Shown in pieces: positions 1 to 8,270 of a DNA stretch of 64,000 nucleotides (position 1 is its first letter; each line of letters opens with the position of its first letter). The notes under the pieces were generated by a model that had not been told where the DNA came from, searched no databases, and saw only the letters and a program-made list of their open reading frames with translations. Location: assembly GCA_965660675.1 (NCBI GenBank), contig CBFIAU010000007.1, forward strand, positions 75,948 through 139,947, written 5' to 3'. This stretch comes from UBA12202 sp002691725 (lineage in GTDB: Bacteria > Pseudomonadota > Alphaproteobacteria > Puniceispirillales > UBA1172). The position numbers were made by a program, and so were the translations under genes.

Positions 1-21
1 ACAATTGATTGATAAGGTAGC

Positions 22-744
22 ATGAGCATTTGGGGTATTATAATTGGCGGCACAGCTGGACTGGCCATAGGTGGCCCCATTGGCGGTTTAATTGGGGCAT
101 TGGCTGGTCATGCCATTGACACTATTCGGGTCAGCCATGATGACCATTTGCATTTGCGGCAAAATGTTGCCTATTCGGTTGCTCTGATCGCGCTATCGGC
201 AAAGATGGCTAAATCTGATGGTAAAGTGACACTGGATGAGGTGCTAGCCTTTCGTGAGAAAGTCGATATCCCCGAGGCAGATGTCGCCAAGGTTGGCAAA
301 TTATGGGATTTAGCCCGCCAAACGCCAACCGGATTTGAAGCCTATGCAAGACAATTGCGCCAGTTATTTGGTGCCAGGGCAACCGTGTTTGAGCATCTGA
401 TGGGATTGCTCTTTCATATTGCTAATGCTGATGGTGCTGTCACTGATAAAGAAGATGAGTATCTCTATTATGTGGCGCTTGAGCTTGGCTTTGATGATAA
501 GGATTTTCAGCGCCTCAAGCAGCTTCATGGAAACTATCCAGATAACCCCTATCAAGTCTTGAATATTAGCCCCGACACAGATATGGATAAAGTGCGGCAA
601 GCATGGATTTCCCTTATGCGCAAGCATCATCCCGATCAGCTTCAGGCCGACGGCTTGCCAGCCGAGTTTATTCGTTCCGCTACCGAAAAAGTCGCACAAA
701 TCAATAGCGCTTATGAAAGCATCAGACAATCGCGTGAGATATAA
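22..744 (+). CDS. DjlA-like membrane co-chaperone (TerB + J domain)
   Basis: A 240-aa protein in DjlA order. It has a Gly-rich hydrophobic N-terminus (residues 4-30, GxxxG-like), a helical TerB-like acidic region (about 45-165) and a C-terminal J domain (about 174-236) with the HPD tripeptide at 203-205. Family knowledge: such proteins stimulate DnaK ATPase from the inner membrane. The ATG at 22 follows an AAGGT ribosome-binding site, and the next gene starts 5 bp after the stop, suggesting co-transcription. I am sure of the J domain and fairly sure of the DjlA assignment; the specific client is unknown. Confidence 0.85.
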   Translation: MSIWGIIIGGTAGLAIGGPIGGLIGALAGHAIDTIRVSHDDHLHLRQNVAYSVALIALSAKMAKSDGKVTLDEVLAFREKVDIPEADVAKVGKLWDLARQTPTGFEAYARQLRQLFGARATVFEHLMGLLFHIANADGAVTDKEDEYLYYVALELGFDDKDFQRLKQLHGNYPDNPYQVLNISPDTDMDKVRQAWISLMRKHHPDQLQADGLPAEFIRSATEKVAQINSAYESIRQSREI

Positions 745-749
745 ATAAC

Positions 750-2597
750 ATGGCTGAAAATCTGTTGAGTGTTCATGATATCGGCGTCAATCTTGGTGAC
801 CGATGGCTAATCCGGGATGTCGATATCAGCCTTGAGGCTGGGGATCGCTTATGTTTGGTTGGGCGCAATGGTGCTGGCAAATCAACATTATTGAAAATCA
901 TGGCAAATCTGGCTGAGATTGATGAAGGCTCATTATGGGTAGCGCCCGGGAAAACCGTCTCATATTTGCCGCAAGCGCCTGAATTGCCGAAAGCCATGAG
1001 CCTGTCAAGTATTGTCCAACACGGCACCGGAAGTGATGGTGATCTGATTATCCCCACCCATAAAGCGGATGCTTATCTGACCCGAATGGGGCTTGATCCG
1101 AGCCGCTTGAGCGATGGCTTATCAGGCGGCGAGGCACGCCGTGTGGCCTTGGCAAGAGCATTAGTCAAAGCCCCTGATGTGTTGCTGATGGATGAGCCAA
1201 CAAACCATCTTGATCTGCCAACGATCACATGGATGGAAGATATCCTGATGACACATAATGGGGCGCTGGTTGTCATTAGCCATGACCGCGCCTTCCTAAG
1301 ACGCATTGGCAATGGCACATTATGGATTGATCATGGCAAGTGCCGCCGCCGCCAAGGCAGCTTTGATGGCTTTGATGATTGGGCGGATACAATCCTTGCC
1401 GAGGAAGCCGTGCGCCGACAGAAACTGGACCGCCGTATTATTGCCGAAACGCGATGGTCAATCGAAGGCATAAGCGCAAGGCGGAAACGCAATCAGGGCC
1501 GTATGCGTGAGCTTGATGAGATGCGCCAACAACGCGCCACCATGGCGGCCGGAGCCAGCCGTTCAAGTCGGATGCTAACCAGCACCATTGATACCGGTGG
1601 GCAGATTGTTTTAGAGGCCATTGACCTTACCGCAGCCGTGCCGCAAGCTGCCTCGTCAACCGATACGCCGCGTATCCTCTTTAAGCATTTCAATCAGATT
1701 ATCCGAAAAGGTGACCGCATAGGCATTATCGGTGCTAATGGCGCGGGCAAATCAACGCTTGTGAAAATCTTGCTTGGTCAGCTGGCTCCTGAAACTGGCC
1801 GTGTGCGCGTCGGCTTTGGGCTTGAGCCGTCCTATTTTGACCAACAAAGGGAGACCCTTAAACCTGACGCTACGCCATGGCAAGTGCTTTGCCCTGATGG
1901 TGGTGACATGGTTGAACGTGATGGCCGAAACCTGCATGTGAAACGCTATTTGCAAGACTTCCTCTTTGATGATCATAAAGCCACACAAAAGGTGCGGACG
2001 TTATCAGGTGGTGAGCAAAATCGGCTATTGCTATCACGGCTATTCATCGAAAAACATAATATGCTGGTTCTTGATGAGCCGACCAATGATCTGGATATGG
2101 AAACCCTGGAATTACTGCAAGAAGTCATCGCGGATTATAAAGGCACGGTGATCATTATTAGCCATGATCGGGATTTTATTGATCGCACCGTCACCTCAAT
2201 TCTGGCGTTTGAAGATGACGGCCGGATTATGACCCATGCTGGCGGCTATTCTGATTATCTGGAGCGACGAGTAAAGCAAGCGAAAAGGAAACCCGAAACA
2301 TTGACCAAAGCTAGTGCAAAACATAAAGCTCAGCGGCCAGAGCGTATGCGGGAGAGAAAGCTAAGTTTCAAGGATATTCATGCGCTGGAAACCCTGCCTG
2401 ATGAAATCGCCGCACTCGAAGATAGCATTAGCAGCATTGAGGAAAAGCTGACAGACCCAGACTTATTTGCCCGTGATGCCGCCCTGTTTCAGCTATTGGT
2501 CAATCAACTTGAGGCAGAGCGCAAATTACTGGCCAAACAAGAACAGCGCTGGCTAGAAGTCGCCTTATTAAAAGATGATATTGAAAAGGATAGCTGA
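750..2597 (+). CDS. uup: ABC-F family ATPase, Uup type
   Basis: A 615-aa soluble protein with two ABC ATPase domains and no membrane segments. Walker A motifs GRNGAGKST (about residue 38) and GANGAGKST (about 328) pair with signatures LSGGEARR (about 124) and LSGGEQNR (about 418). The last ~70 residues are a charged coiled coil, the hallmark that separates Uup from EttA. Family knowledge: ABC-F proteins act on the ribosome or, for Uup, have been linked to branched-DNA and ribosome-assembly phenotypes. It sits directly behind the DjlA-like gene with a weak ribosome-binding site. A second ABC-F gene (EttA) lies at 34-35.8 kb and belongs to a different subfamily. Confidence 0.9.
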   Translation: MAENLLSVHDIGVNLGDRWLIRDVDISLEAGDRLCLVGRNGAGKSTLLKIMANLAEIDEGSLWVAPGKTVSYLPQAPELPKAMSLSSIVQHGTGSDGDLIIPTHKADAYLTRMGLDPSRLSDGLSGGEARRVALARALVKAPDVLLMDEPTNHLDLPTITWMEDILMTHNGALVVISHDRAFLRRIGNGTLWIDHGKCRRRQGSFDGFDDWADTILAEEAVRRQKLDRRIIAETRWSIEGISARRKRNQGRMRELDEMRQQRATMAAGASRSSRMLTSTIDTGGQIVLEAIDLTAAVPQAASSTDTPRILFKHFNQIIRKGDRIGIIGANGAGKSTLVKILLGQLAPETGRVRVGFGLEPSYFDQQRETLKPDATPWQVLCPDGGDMVERDGRNLHVKRYLQDFLFDDHKATQKVRTLSGGEQNRLLLSRLFIEKHNMLVLDEPTNDLDMETLELLQEVIADYKGTVIIISHDRDFIDRTVTSILAFEDDGRIMTHAGGYSDYLERRVKQAKRKPETLTKASAKHKAQRPERMRERKLSFKDIHALETLPDEIAALEDSISSIEEKLTDPDLFARDAALFQLLVNQLEAERKLLAKQEQRWLEVALLKDDIEKDS

Positions 2598-2618
2598 ATA
2601 TTCATGCCCCTGTCCGGC

Positions 2619-2647
2619 TTGACAGCATGGCATCAACATCTTAATTA
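2619..2647 (+). promoter_or_regulatory. sigma70-like promoter of rnpB
   Basis: A perfect -35 TTGACA (2619-2624), a 17-bp spacer and TAATTA as the -10 (2642-2647). The predicted start is about 2654, one base before the first base of helix P1 of the RNase P RNA. The promoter lies in the 57-bp gap after the ABC-F stop codon. Confidence 0.6.
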
Positions 2648-2654
2648 CAAATGA

Positions 2655-3018
<364 letters not shown>

Positions 3019-3028
3019 GTTTCATTAT

Positions 3029-3063
3029 GCTGATATTATGGCCGCTAAAACCGCCATTTCAGC
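3029..3063 (+). terminator. imperfect hairpin after rnpB, possible terminator
   Basis: GCTGA...ATGGC pairs with GCCAT...TCAGC around a short loop, with an asymmetric bulge. It begins 10 nt after the P1 helix of the RNase P RNA. There is no clear T-run after the stem, so it could equally be a 3' processing or stability element. Confidence 0.35.
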
Positions 3064-3206
3064 ATCCTTCAAAACATCTATATCCTGGTCATTTTTAGGC
3101 AAGATAGCGATTCTCATCGCTAAGATATTGAAATTATTTAAGAACATATAGTGAACAAATAGATTTAGTGTTTATTTTCAATAAATTAGCATAAATTCTT
3201 TTTATA

Positions 3207-3235
3207 TTGACTTAACTATATGATTTAATTACATT
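3207..3235 (+). promoter_or_regulatory. Pmra-type promoter of the division and cell-wall cluster
   Basis: TTGACT (3207-3212), a 17-bp spacer and TACATT (3230-3235) inside an AT-rich block. The predicted start is near 3242. The rest of the 349-bp gap between rnpB and mraZ holds the CCCAT boxes and a duplicated ribosome-binding region (listed separately); 3064-3200 is AT-rich with no feature I can name. Confidence 0.6.
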
Positions 3236-3257
3236 TTTTTAGTAAGTTACAGGTTTC

Positions 3258-3303
3258 CCCATTGACAGCCCATAAATTCCCATGTTATCCCATACTGTCC
3301 CAT
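3258..3303 (+). promoter_or_regulatory. MraZ operator: CCCAT boxes at 10-bp period
   Basis: CCCAT occurs at 3269, 3279, 3289 and 3299, exactly 10 bp apart and therefore on one face of the helix. A fifth, slightly offset copy is at 3258. The reverse complement is ATGGG. Family knowledge: E. coli MraZ binds TGGGN repeats separated by 5 nt between the -10 and the mraZ start and represses its own operon. Here the boxes lie between the -10 at 3235 and the mraZ start at 3368, so the same autoregulation is inferred. Confidence 0.75.
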
Positions 3304-3340
3304 AAAATGTTTTTTTCATTTATGGGTGGGGTAACGTGAG

Positions 3341-3367
3341 GCAAGAGGCAATAAGCAAGAGGCAATA
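3341..3367 (+). repeat. duplicated ribosome-binding region of mraZ (14-bp unit, two copies)
   Basis: GCAAGAGGCAATA occurs at 3341-3353 and again at 3355-3367, with the second copy abutting the GTG start of mraZ at 3368. Each copy carries an AGAGG element able to pair with 16S rRNA; only the second is correctly spaced. A GTG before the first copy (3336) opens a frame of only ten codons ending at 3368. Confidence 0.7.
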
Positions 3368-3838
3368 GTGGAACTGTTCACTTCAACATTTGAGAATAAG
3401 GTGGATCGCAAAGGCCGCGTATCTGTTCCTGCCAAATATCGTGCCATTCTTGAGTCGCGCGGTGAGCCTGTTATCTTGACCAGATCATTGACCCTGCCCT
3501 GCCTCGAAGGCATGTCCGTGGATCGGATCAATCAATATGCTGATGCCATTGACAGCATGGATGTGTTTTCCGAAGAAGCCGAAATGCTGCAAATGATTAT
3601 CGCCAGCGCACAGGAAATGCGCCCCGATAGCGAAGGCCGAATTGTCCTCCCCGAGGAGTTTCTTGCCCATGCTGATATTAGCGATGCCGCCACATTTATC
3701 GGTATCGGCCGATCATTCCAGTTATGGCAACCTGCTGCCTTCAAAGCCCGTGAGAGCAAAAGCCGCCACGCCGCCCGCAATGGCCAGACACCAAAATTAA
3801 TCCTCAAACCACGGCCAACATCAGGAGGCGGATCATGA
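3368..3838 (+). CDS. mraZ: transcriptional regulator MraZ
   Basis: A 156-aa protein made of two MraZ/AbrB-like half domains. Each half carries the family's Asp-x-x-Gly-Arg motif (DRKGRVSVP near the N-terminus, DSEGRIVLP in the second half). It is the first gene of the cluster and the likely repressor of its own promoter through the CCCAT boxes upstream. The GTG start is supported by AGAGG just before it and by the family N-terminus (ELFTSTFENKVD). The stop overlaps the rsmH start as ATGA. Confidence 0.95.
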   Translation: MELFTSTFENKVDRKGRVSVPAKYRAILESRGEPVILTRSLTLPCLEGMSVDRINQYADAIDSMDVFSEEAEMLQMIIASAQEMRPDSEGRIVLPEEFLAHADISDAATFIGIGRSFQLWQPAAFKARESKSRHAARNGQTPKLILKPRPTSGGGS

Positions 3839-4791
3839 GCTTTCACCCGGAGCATAATCCCGTTCTGGTCGTTGAAGTCGTTGAAGCTCTGTCACCCCAA
3901 CCAAATGCGGTTTATCTGGACGCCACTTTTGGACGCGGCGGATATAGCCGCGCCATTCTTGACGCCGCCGCCTGTCAGGTGATTGCCATTGACCGTGATC
4001 CTGACGCCATTTCAGCAGGCCAGTCAATGTGCCAGGACTATGAAGGTCGGCTGACCTTATGTGAAGGCCGTTTCTCTCACATGCGGGATTTGCTGGAAGC
4101 GGCGGCAACACCGCTTGTTGATGGGGTGGTCTTTGATTTTGGCGTCTCATCACCACAATTAGATGATGCTGACCGAGGATTTTCTTTCCGCTTTGACGGC
4201 CCTCTTGATATGCGTATGGAACGATCAGGCCGTGATGCCAGTGACTTTATCAATTCGGCGAGCGAAACAGATATTGCCAATATTCTCTGGCAATGTGGTG
4301 AGGAACGTGCCTCACGCCGGATTGCCCGCGCCATTGTTAAAGCCAGAGGTGAGACTCCGATCACCACAACATCGCAGCTTGCACGGATTATTCGTGATGT
4401 TATGCCACGCCCAAAGCCTGGGCAGATTGATCCGGCGACTCGCAGTTTTCAGGCTATCCGCATTCATATTAATGATGAGCTAGGGGAAATTCGGGCGGCT
4501 CTGCCAGCGGCGATGGCTTGCCTTAAACCTGGCGGCAAGCTGGTTGTTGTATCCTTCCATTCGCTTGAAGACCGGCTGGTCAAAACATTTATCATGAATG
4601 AGGGTGGCAAAGCGCCACGGCCATCAAGGCATTTACCTGATTTACCCGAAGATGCACCGCGCCTGGACATGATCACGCGGAAGCCAATCACGCCGTCAGC
4701 AGATGAGATCAGCCAGAACCCGCGCGCGCGATCAGCGCGGCTGCGGGTGGCGAGGCGAACCAATGCCCCTTTATTAGATGAGGTGGCGTGA
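3835..4791 (+). CDS. rsmH: 16S rRNA m4C1402 methyltransferase RsmH (MraW)
   Basis: A 318-aa SAM-dependent methyltransferase that N4-methylates C1402 in the decoding centre of 16S rRNA. The SAM-binding motif DATFGRGGYSRAIL starts at residue 29, and the family motifs VDGVVFDFGVSSPQLD, RGFSFR.DGPLDMRM and VSFHSLEDR are all visible. Length is typical. It starts in the ATGA overlap with mraZ, preceded by AGGAGG, and itself overlaps ftsL by 4 nt. Confidence 0.96.
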   Translation: MSFHPEHNPVLVVEVVEALSPQPNAVYLDATFGRGGYSRAILDAAACQVIAIDRDPDAISAGQSMCQDYEGRLTLCEGRFSHMRDLLEAAATPLVDGVVFDFGVSSPQLDDADRGFSFRFDGPLDMRMERSGRDASDFINSASETDIANILWQCGEERASRRIARAIVKARGETPITTTSQLARIIRDVMPRPKPGQIDPATRSFQAIRIHINDELGEIRAALPAAMACLKPGGKLVVVSFHSLEDRLVKTFIMNEGGKAPRPSRHLPDLPEDAPRLDMITRKPITPSADEISQNPRARSARLRVARRTNAPLLDEVA

Positions 4792-5132
4792 TGATTGTTT
4801 TCTCATTAAGAGCCACCATAATCTTAACCCTGATAACGATCATGTTAGGGCCGTTAGTCTATCTGTCTGGGATTCGCAAAGACACGCATGAAAGTGAGTT
4901 ATTGCAAATAGAGGCGAGCATCGCCGAAACCCGCGATAGCATCACCGTGCTGAAGGCGGAATGGGCATATTTATCGCGCCCTGATCGCATTTTGCAATTA
5001 TCGGAACGGTTTCTCGATGTGAAGCCTTTGGACCCGCATCAAATTATTCCTGTTAATGAGCTGAACAAAATTACCAAGCCGCAAACGAGCAACAATATTG
5101 AAGAAGCGAATTTGACATGGAGGATAGAATGA
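4788..5132 (+). CDS. ftsL: cell division protein FtsL
   Basis: A 114-aa bitopic protein: a membrane segment at about residues 5-26, then a periplasmic coiled coil (DTHESELLQIEASIAETR) and a short variable tail. Sequence identity in this family is low, so the call rests on size, topology and its position between rsmH and ftsI. Family knowledge: FtsL joins FtsB and FtsQ and activates septal peptidoglycan synthesis by FtsW-FtsI. It overlaps both neighbours by 4 nt. Confidence 0.85.
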   Translation: MMIVFSLRATIILTLITIMLGPLVYLSGIRKDTHESELLQIEASIAETRDSITVLKAEWAYLSRPDRILQLSERFLDVKPLDPHQIIPVNELNKITKPQTSNNIEEANLTWRIE

Positions 5133-6829
5133 ACGTCCTGTCTCGTCTTATTCGCCTAATCTCAGATATGCCAGCGGCGGAAGCTCGCCGTGTCGCTGCA
5201 TCACGCTTAGGTGTCGTGCGGATTGTTGCGCTATGCTGTTTCTGCGCTATTGGCTTGCGCGTCGGCTGGCTGGCGATTGATCTCAGCAGTGAGGCAAAAG
5301 CCTATACCCCAACAATCAAACAAAGCGTTCGCGGTGATATCCTTGATCGCAATGGTCAGGTCATGGCAACAACCGTTCCTGTCTTTGAGCTTTATGCAGA
5401 CCCGCAAGAGATTCTAGACCCTCGTGAAGCGGCGGCAAAACTTGCCACTGTTTTAACAGATATGGATGAGGAGACTATCTATAAGCGGATCACGCGAGAC
5501 ACCCGCTATGCTGAATTGGCATGGCGGCTTTCGCCCAAAAAATATGCTGATGTATTGCGGCTAGGCGTTGCCGGAATTCATGGCCGGCGTAAATTGACAC
5601 GCGCCTATCCTAACGCTACGGCGGCGGCGCATGTGCTTGGCGGCGTCAATAAAGATGGTCAGGGCATTGCTGGCATCGAGCATCACCAAAACACATTACT
5701 GGCATCAGGCACCGACCTAACGCTGTCTATCGATCTGAATATTCAGGCTATTCTGCGTGAAGAAATTAGCAGTCAAATTGATTTATTTGAAGCTATTGGT
5801 GGCGCCGGCATTATTCAGGATATCGAAACTGGTGAAATAATAGCGATGGTGTCACTGCCTGATTATAACGCTAATCACATGGGTTATATTGCCGATGATC
5901 ACCGCTTTAATCGGGCCACGAAAGGGCTGTATGAGCTAGGCTCAACATTCAAGGTGATGAACACCGCCATGGCTTTGGAAAGTGGCATCTTTGCAGAAAC
6001 CGATATGATTGACGTGATCTCAACTCTGCGTGTTGGCCGCCATATCATTGATGATTATCATCCCGAAAAAGCCAACCTCAATGTTGCCGAAGTCCTGATT
6101 GTTTCATCAAATAAAGGGTCTGCCCGTATCGCTGATGAACTAGGCGCAGATATTCAGAAACATTTCCTTAATGAGCTGGGGTTTTTTGAAAAAACTGCTC
6201 TTGAATTACCCGAATTAGGCATGCCCTTAATTCCCTCACGCTGGGGCCGTGCGGAAATTATGACCATTTCATATGGCCATGGTATTTCGGTCACTCCTGT
6301 TCATTTGACCAGCGCCATTGCCACTACTGCGGGCTCTGGCCTGTTAGTGACGCCGACCCTTATTAAGCAATCCCAACCTGCGGAGATCAATGTTCAGGTG
6401 TTTTCACCTCAGACAGCGGCAAAAATCCGTGCGATGATGCGGCGTGTCGTCAGCCATCCTCGCGGCACCGCCAATAAAGCCGATGTCAATGGCTATTTAG
6501 TTGCAGGCAAAACCGGAACTTCTGAAAAAATTAGCGGCAACGGCTATGACACGAAAGCCAATATCACCAGCTTTGTCAGCGTCTTTCCTGCCAATGATCC
6601 GAAATATGTCGTCTTCACCATGATTGATGAGCCGAAAGGCCAGAAACATAGCTACAATTTTGCCACCGCAGGCTGGGTAGCAGCACCTGTTGCAGGGCGT
6701 ATCATTAAACGTGTTGCGCCTATGCTTGGTGTTCATCCTATTGACGAAAATATGCCCGAAATCCGACAGAGTTTGATGCTTAATTTGCCTGAACTTGAAA
6801 AAGAGGGGGCCAAACATGCATCTTTCTGA
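5129..6829 (+). CDS. ftsI: peptidoglycan transpeptidase FtsI (PBP3)
   Basis: A 566-aa class B penicillin-binding protein, the septal cross-linking transpeptidase. It has an N-terminal membrane anchor (about 27-47), a pedestal domain and a transpeptidase domain with all three active-site motifs: STFK with catalytic Ser272, SSN at 326-328 and KTGT at 461. An in-frame ATG exists 12 nt upstream, but that region contains the GGAGG (5119-5123) that serves the ATG at 5129, which also forms the ATGA overlap with ftsL; I use 5129. Confidence 0.95.
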   Translation: MNVLSRLIRLISDMPAAEARRVAASRLGVVRIVALCCFCAIGLRVGWLAIDLSSEAKAYTPTIKQSVRGDILDRNGQVMATTVPVFELYADPQEILDPREAAAKLATVLTDMDEETIYKRITRDTRYAELAWRLSPKKYADVLRLGVAGIHGRRKLTRAYPNATAAAHVLGGVNKDGQGIAGIEHHQNTLLASGTDLTLSIDLNIQAILREEISSQIDLFEAIGGAGIIQDIETGEIIAMVSLPDYNANHMGYIADDHRFNRATKGLYELGSTFKVMNTAMALESGIFAETDMIDVISTLRVGRHIIDDYHPEKANLNVAEVLIVSSNKGSARIADELGADIQKHFLNELGFFEKTALELPELGMPLIPSRWGRAEIMTISYGHGISVTPVHLTSAIATTAGSGLLVTPTLIKQSQPAEINVQVFSPQTAAKIRAMMRRVVSHPRGTANKADVNGYLVAGKTGTSEKISGNGYDTKANITSFVSVFPANDPKYVVFTMIDEPKGQKHSYNFATAGWVAAPVAGRIIKRVAPMLGVHPIDENMPEIRQSLMLNLPELEKEGAKHASF

Positions 6830-8270
6830 TCTGCTAACATCTGATCATCAAACAGCTGTTAATCCGATTGTCACTGGCATCAGCTCTGACTCGCGGCAGA
6901 TTAGTAACGGCTTTGTTTTCATCGCCATTAAAGGCACATCCATTGATGGCAACCAGTTTATTGATGATGCGATTAGCAAAGGCGCGGTGGCTATCATTAC
7001 CGATCAAGACGTGGCTGATCCTCAAGTTCCTGTTATTAGGGTCGATGATAGCCGTTTAGCGCTGGCGCAAATTGCTAGCCGCCTTTATTCCAAAAAACCG
7101 AACTTATTGGCAACCGTAACCGGCACCAATGGCAAAACATCTGTCGCTGAGTTCGTTCGCCAAATCTGGCAACGCATGGGCTGGCAAGCTAGCAGTATCG
7201 GCACTTTGGGTGTCCGTTCAGGGCGTATGGAAATGCCCATGCCATTGACAACGCCTGATGCGCTCATGCTGCATCAGGCTCTGGGTCAATTATGTGAAAG
7301 TAATATCTCCCATGTTATTCTGGAAGCATCCAGTCATGGCATAGAACAGCATCGGCTGAGCCAACTGCCTGTTGCGGTTGCTGGATTTACTAACCTGACG
7401 CGCGATCATCTGGATCATCACAAAACCATTGAGGCTTATTTTGCCGCTAAATTGCGGCTCTTCACCGATTTACTGATCGATGGCGGCACTGCCGTCATTA
7501 ATACCGATAATGATTATGGAAAAACCATTGTTAAGGCTATATCTGACCGCCAGATACGCATTATTACGGTCGGCTATAATGCTGATGCTGATTTCCAGAT
7601 TATTGAAAATGAAAATCTGCCTTGGGGGCAATTGATAACCGTCAAACATGATGGCCATAACTATAAAGTGCCACTGGCTTTGCTGGGATCATTTCAAGGT
7701 GAGAATGCTGTTCTTGCTGCCGCTATGGCGCATGCATCAGGTCTGTCGGCTACTCATGCGCTCTTATCCCTGCCCTATCTGATGCCTGCCAATGGCCGCA
7801 TGCATAGCATTTTCTTATCACATAACACCGCCCGTGTTGTTGTTGATTATGCCCATACGCCTGACGCGCTGGATACGGTGCTGAAAACGCTCCGAGAGGT
7901 CGTTCAGGGCAAGCTTTATGTTGTGTTCGGCTGTGGCGGTAACAGAGATAAAGGCAAGCGGGTGGAGATGGGTAAGAGCGCGGCAACATGGGCTGATCAT
8001 GTCATTGTGACAGATGATAATCCGCGTAACGAAGACCCTGCCGCGATCAGAGCGGATATTATGACTGGCTGTCCTGATGCTGAAAATATGGCAGATCGAG
8101 CGAAAGCCATTAGCTATGCTATCAATCAGTTAGATAATGAGGACATCCTGCTCATTGCCGGGAAAGGTCATGAAAATCAACAGCTTATAGGGAATGAGAC
8201 ATTACCGTTTAGTGATGAAGGGACGGTTCGCGCCATCCTTCGGACGCAAGCCGTAGGAGAGATAGCATGA
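6816..8270 (+). CDS. murE: UDP-MurNAc-tripeptide ligase MurE (meso-DAP adding)
   Basis: A 484-aa cytoplasmic Mur ligase that adds the third stem residue to UDP-MurNAc-L-Ala-D-Glu. The ATP loop GTNGKT is at 103-108. The DNPR motif at 401-404 is the signature of meso-diaminopimelate specificity, so the cell wall is of the usual Gram-negative type. The open frame extends 21 nt further upstream, but ATG 6816 follows a GAGGGGG ribosome-binding site and matches the family N-terminus. It overlaps ftsI by 14 nt. Confidence 0.95.
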   Translation: MHLSDLLTSDHQTAVNPIVTGISSDSRQISNGFVFIAIKGTSIDGNQFIDDAISKGAVAIITDQDVADPQVPVIRVDDSRLALAQIASRLYSKKPNLLATVTGTNGKTSVAEFVRQIWQRMGWQASSIGTLGVRSGRMEMPMPLTTPDALMLHQALGQLCESNISHVILEASSHGIEQHRLSQLPVAVAGFTNLTRDHLDHHKTIEAYFAAKLRLFTDLLIDGGTAVINTDNDYGKTIVKAISDRQIRIITVGYNADADFQIIENENLPWGQLITVKHDGHNYKVPLALLGSFQGENAVLAAAMAHASGLSATHALLSLPYLMPANGRMHSIFLSHNTARVVVDYAHTPDALDTVLKTLREVVQGKLYVVFGCGGNRDKGKRVEMGKSAATWADHVIVTDDNPRNEDPAAIRADIMTGCPDAENMADRAKAISYAINQLDNEDILLIAGKGHENQQLIGNETLPFSDEGTVRAILRTQAVGEIA

